Shown here: positions 41,666 through 49,628 of the stretch, in pieces
How the letters are laid out: the number at the start of each line of letters is the position of its first letter
How positions within the stretch are numbered: the stretch's first letter is position 1
NCBI RefSeq assembly: GCF_015712165.1
Contig: NZ_JADPZX010000001.1
Coordinates: 2,790,001-2,854,000 of the forward strand
DNA: 64,000 nt
Direction: 5' to 3'
Source: Streptomyces spinoverrucosus
GTDB lineage: Bacteria; Actinomycetota; Actinomycetes; Streptomycetales; Streptomycetaceae
Program-made: the position numbers and the translations under genes
Notes under the pieces: generated by a model
Told to the model about the DNA's origin: nothing
The model's database searches: none
The model's input: only the letters and a program-made list of their open reading frames with translations

Positions 41666-43380
41666 CGGGCCGCCTCCGCCGCGGGGACGCGCGTGGCGCG
41701 TACGGGTGGGCCTGCTGCCCAACCGGGACCGCCGCGGGCCACCATGCGGCTCGCGGCGGCGGTCCAGCGACCCGGGACATGAGCCTCGGCGGGGACGGCG
41801 AAGGGGAGGGGGGCACCCGTGTCGTCGAGAACTGCGTGGCGGGCTGGGCAGCGGGAGACGATCTCCAGATAAATGCCGTGAAATGCCGCGACGTTCTGCT
41901 CGACGGTGAACAGTTCGAGGGCGCGGGCGCGCGCTGCGGCGCCCAGGCGCTCGCGGCGCTCGGGGTCGCGCAACAGCGCCACGCACGCCTCGGCGAGCGC
42001 TCGGGGGTTGCGCGGCGGCACCACGAGCCCCGTACCGCCGATGACCTCTACGACCGCGCCGACGTCGGTCGACACCGTCGCCCGCCCGGAGAACATGGCC
42101 TCGACCAGGCTGATCGGGAAGCCCTCGACGACGCTGGAAAGGACGATGACGGCGCCGGACGCGTAGGCGTCGGCGAGAGTCGGGGTCTCCGGGCCGCCGA
42201 TCTCCTCGAAGGAGACGGGGTTGTCGCCGACCTCGTGCGGGCCGTCGGCCTCGTCCGGGAAGAGCTGGGCGGCCAGCGCCCTGCACTGGCTGAGGTAGGC
42301 GGCGCCCTCGGGGCCCGTCGGGGAGCCGACGATGCGCAGGCGGGTGCCCGGTTGGTCCTTGTGGATCTCCCCGAAGGCGTGGAGCAGAGAGACGAGGTCC
42401 TTGGCCGGTTCGATACCGCCCACCCAGACCAGCGTGTCGGGGGCCGCGCGCTCCGGGGACTCCCCCACCTCGGCGAAGGGGCCCGCGTCCATCCCGGGAT
42501 AGACCGTGCGCAGCTTCGCGCGGTCGGCGCCGCAGCGTTCCTGCCAGCGGCGGGCGTGTGCGTTGCCGGGCGTGATGTACGCGGCCTGTCGGTAGATCTC
42601 CGCGGCGAGCCTGCCGTGGAACGCGGCGATCAGGGACCGTACGGCGGGCGGGGAGTCGGTGGTGGTGAGGTAGTGCGTGCGCAACCGCACGCCGTACTCG
42701 GTGACGAGCAGGGGTACGCCGGTGAAGTGGCGGGCCAGCAGGCCGGGCAGGGCCGCCGCGCCGCCCGACGCCGCGTGGCACAGGTCGACCGAGCCGAGTC
42801 CGTCGTCCTCGTACCAGTCGAGGGAGAGGGGGCGCAGGGCGTGTTCCAGGTGCGCGGCGACGGCGAGGAGATCCGGTACGCGCGCCTCGTGCGCCGTATG
42901 GAGGGCGCCCGGCGCACGGCAGGCGCGCTCCAGGGCGCGTACGGCGGTCTCTGAGCGGAGGGCGCCCACCAGTCCGCCCTCGTCGCGGGCGAGTTCGGCA
43001 AGCCCGTAGAGGGCGTTGGCGAAACGGTCCGCCACAGTGGCCGACGACCCGACCGGTTGCGCGGAAGCCCCGTCGCCTTCAGTGGCGGCCCCGGCGCACA
43101 GTACGGCCGCGAGCTCCCCGTAGCACTCCGCGAACCGTCGGCGCGCGCGGCGGCCGTACACGAAGCCGTCGTCCTCCGCCGCCCACAGCGGTGCCGTACG
43201 GACATGGCGGACCTGGGGCGGCAGCGGGAGCCGGCCCTCGTCCTCCTGGCGCTCGCTGCGGCTGAGCGCGTAGACGTCGAACTCGTGCTGCGCGAGCCCG
43301 CGCACGAGCCGGTCGCACCAGGGACTGGCGTCACCGCTCACGTACGGATAGCCACCCTCGGTGAGGAGTCCTATGCGCAC
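41662..43380 (-). CDS. PelF-like GT4 glycosyltransferase (DUF3492)
   Basis: This 572-residue protein starts at GTG 43380 (VRIGLLTEGGYPYVSGDAS), the PelF/DUF3492 N-terminus. Family markers: PWCDRLVRGLAQHEFDVYAL, VWVGGIEPAKDLVSLLHAF and the GT4 acceptor/donor motif EGFPISLVEAM (E-x7-E) at about residue 425. PelF uses UDP-GlcNAc/GalNAc-type donors to polymerise Pel in Pseudomonas and other bacteria. It is likely cytosolic. It heads a four-gene unit (this, membrane protein, epimerase, spherulin-like). A perfect 15-bp hairpin lies just upstream and separates it from the DUF3152 gene. Confidence 0.87.
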   Translation of the reverse strand: MRIGLLTEGGYPYVSGDASPWCDRLVRGLAQHEFDVYALSRSERQEDEGRLPLPPQVRHVRTAPLWAAEDDGFVYGRRARRRFAECYGELAAVLCAGAATEGDGASAQPVGSSATVADRFANALYGLAELARDEGGLVGALRSETAVRALERACRAPGALHTAHEARVPDLLAVAAHLEHALRPLSLDWYEDDGLGSVDLCHAASGGAAALPGLLARHFTGVPLLVTEYGVRLRTHYLTTTDSPPAVRSLIAAFHGRLAAEIYRQAAYITPGNAHARRWQERCGADRAKLRTVYPGMDAGPFAEVGESPERAAPDTLVWVGGIEPAKDLVSLLHAFGEIHKDQPGTRLRIVGSPTGPEGAAYLSQCRALAAQLFPDEADGPHEVGDNPVSFEEIGGPETPTLADAYASGAVIVLSSVVEGFPISLVEAMFSGRATVSTDVGAVVEVIGGTGLVVPPRNPRALAEACVALLRDPERRERLGAAARARALELFTVEQNVAAFHGIYLEIVSRCPARHAVLDDTGAPLPFAVPAEAHVPGRWTAAASRMVARGGPGWAAGPPVRATRVPAAEAAR

Positions 43381-43461
43381 GAATGCACCCCCGATCTTCC
43401 CTAAGGGGAGCCGTCGTTGGGTCGACGGCTCGCAGCGGGAAAGAACGTATGCGGACAAGCC

Positions 43462-43495
43462 GGTGGCGCGACGGACGGTTGTCCGTCGCGCCACC
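43462..43495 (-). terminator. Perfect 15-bp hairpin between DUF3152 and PelF-like genes
   Basis: GGTGGCGCGACGGAC (43462-43476), loop GGTT, GTCCGTCGCGCCACC (43481-43495). It lies about 95 nt past the DUF3152 stop and about 80 nt before the PelF-like start. Tight tetraloop, no U-tract. A terminator that insulates the two units is the simplest reading. Confidence 0.8.
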
Positions 43496-43590
43496 AAAAG
43501 GGGTGAACGGTCGTAACTTTCCCGTGCGGGACGCGTTTTGTCGCGCTAGGAGATCGAGCGCCTACGGATTGTCATACGTGAAGAGCGGGC

Positions 43591-45192
43591 TCAACTCTCC
43601 GGGTACGGCCAGGGGTTGGCCTTGCAGCGGATGCCGTCGTGCTCCAGGAACTTCGTCTGCTGCTGCATGACGGGCGCCAGTTCGCCGGCTTTGTCGCAGG
43701 TGACGTGGGAGTAGCCGAGGCGGTGGCCGATCTCGTGGTTGATCAGCATCTGCCGGTAGGCGTAGATCTTGTCGCCGTACGTCTCCGAACCCTGCGCCCA
43801 TCGATAGGCGTTGATCATCACGCGCTCGGTGGCGGCGGAGTCGCAGGACACATTGTCGACCGTCGTGTCCAGGCCCGACTTGGCGCACCAGTCGGCGGTG
43901 GTGCCGGGGCTGGCGAGCGTGATCACGAAGTCGGGTTTCCCGGAGTGGATCCGTTCGAAGGTACGGCCGCCGCTGTGCGCCCAACTCCGGTCGTCGTTTA
44001 GCGTCTTCTGCACGGCCTGCGCGAAGAGCTCACCGTCGAGGCCGAGCCCCTGCTCCACGTCCACGCGGTAGGTGTACTTCTGCCCCGCCCCCGGCGCCTT
44101 GTCGATCCCGGGGATCGCGTCGAACTTCCCCGAGCCGTCGAGCGTCGCGCTCAGCGGGTACGTGCGGCCCATCTTCTGCTCGTACGTCAGTGGAGCCGCG
44201 CTCGGGGTACCGGACGGCGTCGGCCTCCCGTCCCCCCGCGACGCGGAGTCCCGGACGTCCCTGGACTGGTCGCCGGCGGACTGCGACTCCACGGCACCGT
44301 CCTCGCCCTGGCCGGTGACCTGCCCGGCGACGATCACGGCCAGCACGGTGGTCACGGCGGCGGCCGCGATACCGGCGAGGGCGCGGCCCTTGCCGCCCTT
44401 GGGGGACGCGGGTTCGCCGGTCGGAGGTACCTCGTCGTCCGCCTCGGTTTCGGTGTCCCAGCTGGTGACGGAGGCGTAGGAGTGGGCGGTGGGGGCGGTG
44501 AGGGCCGGGTTACGGAGTACGAAGACGTCGTCCTGCTCGTCGAAGGCGTCGAGGTAGTCCTGGCGCGGACCAGGGCGCGCCTGGCGCGGGCCTGGGGGCG
44601 CCTGTCGCTGGCCAGGGGGCGCCTGTCGCTGGCCAGGGGGCGCCTGTCGCTGGCCAGGGGGCGCCTGTCGCTGGCGGGGGAACACCGGAGCGCCGGTTCC
44701 CGCAACCGTGCGCCCCCTCAACTCACCCCAGCCGCCCCCTTGTTCACGCTGCTCGGGGTGACCACCGCGGACCTGGGGAACGCCGTGGGCGGGAGTGCCG
44801 TCGGGAAAGCGAGGCATGCCGTGCGCCGGAGTGCCATCGGGAAGACGCGGAAAGCCGTGCGCCGGAGTACCGTCCGGCAACCGTTGGGCTCCCGGGGCCG
44901 TAGTGCCGCCCGGAAAACGGGTCACCCCCTGCCCCGGAGCACCGTCCGCAAAACGCGGCACCCCCTGCCCCGGAGCACCGTCCGCAAAACGCGGCGCCTC
45001 CCGCCCCGGAGCACCGTCCGCAAAACGCGGCGCCTCCCGCCCCGGAGTGCCGTCCGGCGCCCGCGGTACTCCCCGCGCGGGCGTCTCCTCGGCAACCCCC
45101 CGCCTTCCCGAAGGCCCGGGCGCGCGGCGGCGCGTTCCCTTGTCCGCGGTGTCACCCTTGGGTGCCGGACCACGGCGACTGTGGCGTCCCAC
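43591..45192 (-). CDS. DUF3152 metalloprotease-like membrane protein with repeat-rich N-terminus
   Basis: This 533-residue protein has a ~245-residue cytoplasmic N-terminus of low complexity. Repeats such as PRFADGAPGREA and PDGTPAHGFPR repeat about every 14 residues, then QRQAPPG occurs four times. One membrane segment follows (ALAGIAAAAVTTVLAVIVAG, about 270-290). The C-terminal 180 residues form the DUF3152 domain outside the cell, with the zinc motif NHEIGHRLGYSHVTC (HExxHxxGxxH). So it is a predicted exported metalloprotease of unknown substrate. Start GTG 45192. Corresponds to Rv3207c. The repeats are the main oddity. Confidence 0.9.
   Translation of the reverse strand: MGRHSRRGPAPKGDTADKGTRRRAPGPSGRRGVAEETPARGVPRAPDGTPGREAPRFADGAPGREAPRFADGAPGQGVPRFADGAPGQGVTRFPGGTTAPGAQRLPDGTPAHGFPRLPDGTPAHGMPRFPDGTPAHGVPQVRGGHPEQREQGGGWGELRGRTVAGTGAPVFPRQRQAPPGQRQAPPGQRQAPPGQRQAPPGPRQARPGPRQDYLDAFDEQDDVFVLRNPALTAPTAHSYASVTSWDTETEADDEVPPTGEPASPKGGKGRALAGIAAAAVTTVLAVIVAGQVTGQGEDGAVESQSAGDQSRDVRDSASRGDGRPTPSGTPSAAPLTYEQKMGRTYPLSATLDGSGKFDAIPGIDKAPGAGQKYTYRVDVEQGLGLDGELFAQAVQKTLNDDRSWAHSGGRTFERIHSGKPDFVITLASPGTTADWCAKSGLDTTVDNVSCDSAATERVMINAYRWAQGSETYGDKIYAYRQMLINHEIGHRLGYSHVTCDKAGELAPVMQQQTKFLEHDGIRCKANPWPYPES
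44601..44682 (-). repeat. 21-bp coding tandem repeats in the DUF3152 gene
   Basis: The unit CCTGTCGCTGGCCAGGGGGC plus G (21 bp) begins at 44601, 44622 and 44643, and a last partial copy at 44664. It encodes QRQAPPG in the disordered N-terminal region. Confidence 0.9.
44930..45065 (-). repeat. 42-bp coding tandem repeats in the DUF3152 gene
   Basis: About three to four copies of a 42-bp unit (ACCGTCCGCAAAACGCGGCG plus 22 nt) encode a 14-residue repeat of the form PRFADGAPGREA(x)2. Together with the 21-bp array it makes this gene's 5' part unstable in length. Confidence 0.85.
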
Positions 45193-45200
45193 CTCGCCCC

Positions 45201-46295
45201 TCAGCTCCCCGCGCTCGCGGACTCGGCCCCACCCGCGAAGGCCCCACCGGCGGACCCGCGCCCGCCCGAGCCGGCACCGCCCGAGTCGGCACCGCCGGAG
45301 GCGACACCACCGGAGGCACCGTCGTCACTCGCTCTCACTTCGGCCTCCGCCTCCACCAGCAGTTCACGAAACGCCTTCGCCACCGTACCCGGGTACTCCA
45401 TCATCGCCACATGCCCGGCGTTCGGAAGCGTCAGGAGCCGCGCGTCGCGGAAAGAGCGGGCGGCCTTCTGGGCCATGCGGAAGCCCACGAGCTGGTCCCG
45501 GCCGCCGTAGATGAGGAGCGTGGGGGCGAGCACCCGCTCGGCCTGGCGCCACAGTCCGTGCTGGCCACCCAGCGTGTACGCGTTGACGATCCCGCGCGCG
45601 GAGCGCGCCATCGCGTCCCAGAAGTACGGCAGTTGCAGCCGCCGCTCCATCTCCTCCACGGCGTTGTGGAAACCTTCGGGCGACACGCGCTCGGGGTCGC
45701 CGTAGCAGAGCGTCAGGACGCCCCGGACCCGTTGCTCGGCCGTCCAGCCGGTGGTGAAGCGGGTGAAGAGCTGGACCACTCCGGGCAGCGCCAGCAGGGC
45801 CGTGGGGACGGCGCTGCGCTGGATACGGAGCTCCGGCAGCGCCGGCGAGACGAGCGTCAGCGTCCGGACGAGGTCCGGACGAACGGCGGCGACGCGGGTG
45901 GTGACCGCGCCGCCGAGGGAGTTGCCGAACAGATGCACCGGGCCGCGCCCGGAGGCGTCCAGGTAGCGAATGACCGCGCGCGCGTGCCCGGTGACCGAGT
46001 AGTCGCCGTCGTCCGGGGGCGGGGAGTCGCCGAAGCCCGGCAGGTCGACGGCCTCGCAGTCGACGTCCGCGTCGAGCAGCTCCATCAGCGCCGACCAGTT
46101 CTGCGAGGAACCGCCGAGGCCATGGACGTACAGCGCGGGCGGCAGGCCCTCGCGCGCGGGTGGCCTCGAACGGACCGTGAGCGTGATGCCGGGCAGCCGG
46201 ACCGACTTGAGCCGCTCGCCCTCCGCGACCCGGACGGGCGCCACCTTCGGGAGCACGTTGGCGGTCGGCACGTACGGCAACTCGGTCGAAGACAT
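45201..46295 (-). CDS. Alpha/beta hydrolase (Rv3203/LipV-like)
   Basis: This 364-residue hydrolase has the oxyanion HG (YVHGLGGSSQNW), nucleophile elbow HLFGNSLGGA (Ser126), acid loop LLIYGGRDQLVG and catalytic His in PNAGHVAMMEYPG. The C-terminal ~45 residues are a Gly/Ala/Ser/Asp tail without fold, probably disordered. No signal peptide. Substrate cannot be named; lipase/esterase or haloperoxidase-like enzymes share this set. Start ATG 46295. It lies 8 bp upstream of the DUF3152 gene on the same strand and is likely co-transcribed with it. Confidence 0.88.
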   Translation of the reverse strand: MSSTELPYVPTANVLPKVAPVRVAEGERLKSVRLPGITLTVRSRPPAREGLPPALYVHGLGGSSQNWSALMELLDADVDCEAVDLPGFGDSPPPDDGDYSVTGHARAVIRYLDASGRGPVHLFGNSLGGAVTTRVAAVRPDLVRTLTLVSPALPELRIQRSAVPTALLALPGVVQLFTRFTTGWTAEQRVRGVLTLCYGDPERVSPEGFHNAVEEMERRLQLPYFWDAMARSARGIVNAYTLGGQHGLWRQAERVLAPTLLIYGGRDQLVGFRMAQKAARSFRDARLLTLPNAGHVAMMEYPGTVAKAFRELLVEAEAEVRASDDGASGGVASGGADSGGAGSGGRGSAGGAFAGGAESASAGS

Positions 46296-46558
46296 GCGGC
46301 AATGTTACGAGGTGATCACGCGGTGGTTCATGTGTTCGCCGACACGGACACGGGAGATCACCGTCACAGGGACATGACAGTCCCGGGCGCGAAAGATCCA
46401 CAGGTGCGGATCGACGGCCGCCCGCCGGATGCGCAGCGCGTGACGTTCCGGACGCGGATCGCATAGCGTCCGGATCGGGTGTCTCCTAGGCTCGTATAGA
46501 GGGCACCCGCGTGTGGCCCCTGCTTGCCTCAGGGACGTTCGTAGGAAGGGAGCCCGCC

Positions 46559-46783
46559 ATGGCCGTTGACCCCACCGATCCCGAGACCTTCGAGGACGAG
46601 GAGACCGAGGAAGCGCAGGAGTTCGACGTCGAGGCCCCCGAGGTCGACGCGGCCGAGCAGCACGCGGACCTCGCGTCCGACCGCGACGACCCGCTGACCG
46701 GCGTGGAGCCCGACCGGGCCAGCGAGGGTGACCTCGCGGAACAGGCCCGGGTCGTGAGCCTCGACGAGGATGACTATCGGTGA
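46559..46783 (+). CDS. Small acidic protein
   Basis: This 74-residue protein is very rich in Asp/Glu (ETFEDEETEEAQEFDVEAP, DLASDRDDPLTGVEPDR) with no hydrophobic core and ends in DEDDYR. It is probably disordered. Start ATG 46559 has GGAAGGGAG upstream. It sits between the alpha/beta hydrolase (divergent) and the TetR gene (same strand, ~200 bp downstream). I do not recognise the family, though small acidic proteins like it are common in Streptomyces annotation. A chaperone-like or DNA-mimic role would be speculation. Confidence 0.72.
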   Translation: MAVDPTDPETFEDEETEEAQEFDVEAPEVDAAEQHADLASDRDDPLTGVEPDRASEGDLAEQARVVSLDEDDYR

Positions 46784-46980
46784 CGTATGACGACACCAGG
46801 TGCCGTTGAGCGGGAGCGAGGCCCATTTTTGCCCGCTCTGCACCCGTTCGAAACACTCTGTGCGACTTTCGTAGCCGTCCGGTCCGTGAAATTCTGCGCT
46901 CGCACCGCGCACAGCACGGTTACCGAAAAGTACGATGGCCGCGCGGCGCACACCGCATGTGGACGACTTTGGGAGGCGGC

Positions 46981-47628
46981 GTGACAGCCATCGAGCAAAC
47001 TGAGGCAGCACGCCCGCGAGGTACGCGCCTGCCGCGCCGTGCCCGCCGGAACCAGCTGCTGGGCGCCGCACAGGAAGTCTTCGTGGCCCAGGGCTACCAC
47101 GCGGCCGCGATGGACGACATCGCCGAGCGCGCCGGCGTCAGCAAGCCGGTGCTCTACCAGCACTTCCCGGGCAAGCTCGACCTCTACCTGGCTCTGCTGG
47201 ACCAGCACTGCGAGTCCCTCATCCAGGCCGTGCGCAACGCGCTCGCGTCGACGACCGACAACAAGCAGCGCGTACGGGCCACGATGGACGCCTACTTCGC
47301 ATACGTCGAGGACGACGGCGGCGCCTTCCGGCTGGTCTTCGAGTCCGACCTGACCAACGAGCCCGCCGTGCGCGAGCGCGTCGACAAGGTCACGAACGAG
47401 TGCGCCGAGGCGATCTGTGACGTGATCGCCGAGGACACCGGCCTCTCGCGCGCGGAGTCGATGCTGCTGGCCTCCGGGCTCGGCGGCCTCGCCCAGGTGG
47501 TGGCCCGCTCCTGGCTGCACAGCGACCGCAGCGTGCCGCGCGACCAGGCGGTGCAGCTGCTGACCTCGCTGGCCTGGCGGGGCATCGCGGGCTTCCCGCT
47601 GCACGGCAGCGAGCAGCCGCACCACTGA
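46981..47628 (+). CDS. TetR family transcriptional regulator (Rv3208-like)
   Basis: This 215-residue regulator has the TetR HTH near residues 20-65 (LLGAAQEVFVAQGYHAAAMD, IAERAGVSKPVLYQHFPGK). An all-helical ligand domain follows (AFRLVFESDLTNEP, LSRAESMLLASGLGGL). GTG 46981 is used, with GGGAGG upstream. It corresponds to Rv3208, which lies next to DUF3107 in mycobacteria. Targets and ligand are unknown; candidates are the divergent or neighbouring genes. The upstream region has -10-like TACGAT at 46931-46936. Confidence 0.93.
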   Translation: MTAIEQTEAARPRGTRLPRRARRNQLLGAAQEVFVAQGYHAAAMDDIAERAGVSKPVLYQHFPGKLDLYLALLDQHCESLIQAVRNALASTTDNKQRVRATMDAYFAYVEDDGGAFRLVFESDLTNEPAVRERVDKVTNECAEAICDVIAEDTGLSRAESMLLASGLGGLAQVVARSWLHSDRSVPRDQAVQLLTSLAWRGIAGFPLHGSEQPHH

Positions 47629-47767
47629 CGCCTGCGCGTTTGTTCCCGTCGGCTGTTCGCTCCTGGCGTTCTCGCGCGGAGCGTGCGCGTCCCCTCACCG
47701 GGCTAATGTGTGCTGGGTACGGCGCGGACGCCCGCGCACTTCACTGACCGTTCGGAGGGACATAGCC

Positions 47768-47995
47768 GTGGAGGTCAAGATCGGCGTTCAGCACGCGCCG
47801 CGCGAGATCGTTCTGGAGAGCGGTCAGAGTGCCGAGGAGGTCGAGCGCGTGGTGGCCGAGGCGCTGGCCGGTAAGTCGCAGCTGCTCAGCCTCGTGGATG
47901 AGCACGGCCGCAAGATCCTGGTCCCGGCCGACCGTCTCGCCTACGTCGAGCTCGGCGAGCCGGCACCGCGCAAGGTGGGCTTCGGCGCGCTGTAG
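47768..47995 (+). CDS. DUF3107 protein (Rv3208A/TB9.4-like)
   Basis: This 75-residue protein is EVKIGVQHAPREIVLESGQS at the start, VERVVAEALAGKSQLLSLVD in the middle, ending RLAYVELGEP. It is a short alpha/beta protein of the DUF3107 family. GTG 47768 has GGAGG about 9 nt upstream. Function is not known; the family always follows the TetR gene in actinobacteria, so they may work together. A perfect 13-bp terminator follows. Confidence 0.9.
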   Translation: MEVKIGVQHAPREIVLESGQSAEEVERVVAEALAGKSQLLSLVDEHGRKILVPADRLAYVELGEPAPRKVGFGAL

Positions 47996-48020
47996 GCGGG
48001 CCGCGCACAGCGGCAGACGG

Positions 48021-48056
48021 AAGGGCCCGGCGGCTTGTACGAACCGCCGGGCCCTT
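48021..48056 (+). terminator. Terminator after the DUF3107 gene
   Basis: AAGGGCCCGGCGG (48021-48033) pairs perfectly with CCGCCGGGCCCTT (48044-48056), loop CTTGTACGAA, followed by CTGTACCTCTGT. It lies 26 nt after the stop codon. Confidence 0.85.
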
Positions 48057-48233
48057 CTGTACCTCTGTACCGAACCTCTCCGTTTCAGCCTGTTCCGGCC
48101 GTTTTCGATGCATCACGCACGGATTCACAAACGGAGCACACCTCCCGCACACAGGAGGATTGCATTCCGCAGGTCAGGGGTAAGACGGGCTACGACCGTT
48201 TCGGGCAGGCCGGCCATGTGGGAGGACCCTGAC

Positions 48234-48503
48234 ATGCTCCTGGAAGCACTCAGCTCCGCGATCCTCGGCCTGGCCCTGTCATGGGTCTACGCCGCGCGCC
48301 TGCCGCACCGCCTCCCGGCCCGCCCCCTGGTCCTGTCCACCGGTGTCGCCGGAGCCCTCTTCGGTGCCTTCCTCACGCACAGCGCGCTGGAGGCCGGTGG
48401 CGTCCTGCTGGTGCTCCTCGGCGCGGCGATCGTCTCGGCCGCGTCCCTCTCCCTGCTGCTGCGCCCGGCGGGAAGACTCCGCCGACGATCGGCGACGGCC
48501 TGA
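48234..48503 (+). CDS. Small membrane protein
   Basis: This 89-residue protein starts at ATG 48234, with GGGAGGA 8 nt upstream, and has two or three hydrophobic segments (SSAILGLALSWVYAA, LSTGVAGALFGAFL, GGVLLVLLGAAIVSAASLS) ending in a basic tail LRRRSATA. It probably sits in the cytoplasmic membrane with the tail inside. No family is recognised. It is convergent with the ferritin-like gene (40-bp gap). An in-frame ATG at 48216 is less likely because its RBS is poor. Confidence 0.7.
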   Translation: MLLEALSSAILGLALSWVYAARLPHRLPARPLVLSTGVAGALFGAFLTHSALEAGGVLLVLLGAAIVSAASLSLLLRPAGRLRRRSATA

Positions 48504-48543
48504 GCCGCCGCCGCAACCGTCGTCGTCCTTAGACGGCGACGCC

Positions 48544-49296
48544 TCAGGCGGCCAGCCCCAGGGCGGCCATCCGCTTGGTGTGCGCCTCGGTGATCCGGGA
48601 GAACATCCTGCCGACCTCGGCGAGGTCGAAGCCGTCGGCGACGCCGCCCACCAGCATCATGGACAGGGCGTCGCGCTCGGCGACCACCCGCTGGGACTGG
48701 GACAGGGCCTCCCCCATCAGCCGTCGCGCCCACAGCGCGAGCCGTCCACCCACGCGCGGGTCGGCGTCGATCGCCGCCCGCACCCGTTCGACGGCGAACC
48801 CGGCGTGGCCGGTGTCGTCGAGCACGGCCAGCACCAGGGACCGGGTGTCGGCGTCCAGGCGCGCGGCCACCTCGCGGTAGAAGTCGCTGGCGATGGAGTC
48901 GCCGACATAGGCCTTGACCAGCCCCTCCAGCCAGTCCGAGGGCGCCGTCTGCTTGTGGAAGCCGTCGAGCGCGGCGACGAACGGCTCCATCGCGGCGGTC
49001 GGCTCCTCGCCGATCTCGGTGAGCCGGTCGCGCAGCCGCTCGAAGTGGTGGAACTCGGCCGACGCCATCTTCGCCAGCTCCGCCTTGTCCTCCAGCGTCG
49101 GCGCCAGCTTGGCGTCCTCTGCGAGCCGCTCGAACGCCGCGAGCTCCCCGTACGCGAGCGCGCCCAGCAGATCCACGACCGCGGCCCGGTACTGCGGATC
49201 GGCGGCGGCGGTCGCCCAGTCCTGGGCGGCGACCCCGGTGTGTGCGGCGGCGTCGGTGGTCTCGGCGGCGTGCTCAGGCTTGTCAGAGGTCGTCAT
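48544..49296 (-). CDS. Ferritin-like fold protein (Rv3210c-like)
   Basis: This 250-residue helical protein shows ferritin-like features: AYGELAAFERLAEDAKLAPT, ASAEFHHFERLRDRL (Glu and His-His metal-ligand style), SIASDFYREVAARL and GHAGFAVERVRAAI. Such proteins bind a di-iron centre; the closest characterised relative is the tRNA-hydroxylating MiaE fold. Thus an oxidoreductase role is possible but unproven. Start ATG 49296 (MTTSDKPE); a GTG just upstream is possible. It is divergent from the DEAD-box helicase gene across 332 bp. Confidence 0.88.
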   Translation of the reverse strand: MTTSDKPEHAAETTDAAAHTGVAAQDWATAAADPQYRAAVVDLLGALAYGELAAFERLAEDAKLAPTLEDKAELAKMASAEFHHFERLRDRLTEIGEEPTAAMEPFVAALDGFHKQTAPSDWLEGLVKAYVGDSIASDFYREVAARLDADTRSLVLAVLDDTGHAGFAVERVRAAIDADPRVGGRLALWARRLMGEALSQSQRVVAERDALSMMLVGGVADGFDLAEVGRMFSRITEAHTKRMAALGLAA

Positions 49297-49628
49297 GAAG
49301 CGCACAATAGCCCGCTCGTCGCGGGGTGGAAGTCCCTGGTCAATCAGTGTGACCACGACGACGCGAAGGAACGCGCGCACAAGTGTGACGATGACTACGT
49401 CACGGAATCGGCCATCGCATGTGCGCGATTCCGGGGTATGGTGGTAATGCGCCTGCTGGTACGGCGACGATTCAGCCGTGCCTCGACAGGCCGCATGTAT
49501 GAGGATGCCCGGTCGGTGGCCCGATCGGCTCCGACCCGACAGCCCTCCCTGACCGTACGGCACGGTGCGTACGACGATCGGAGGGACACCCTCAGCGGTA
49601 CGAACGCTGGAGCGTTGGCAGAGGTCCC
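49297..49628. promoter_or_regulatory. 332-bp divergent promoter region with an 8-bp dyad
   Basis: This gap separates the ferritin-like (minus) and helicase (plus) genes. It holds CGGAATCG (49403-49410) and CGATTCCG (49426-49433), an inverted repeat with a 15-nt centre, and -10-like GTATGGT just downstream (49436-49442). The dyad could be an operator for both genes. It has no clear sigma-R spacing. Confidence 0.5.

Noticed and set aside
44601..44682. Possible CRISPR-like array
   Set aside because: Units are contiguous 21-bp tandem repeats without spacers and are in frame within the DUF3152 gene.
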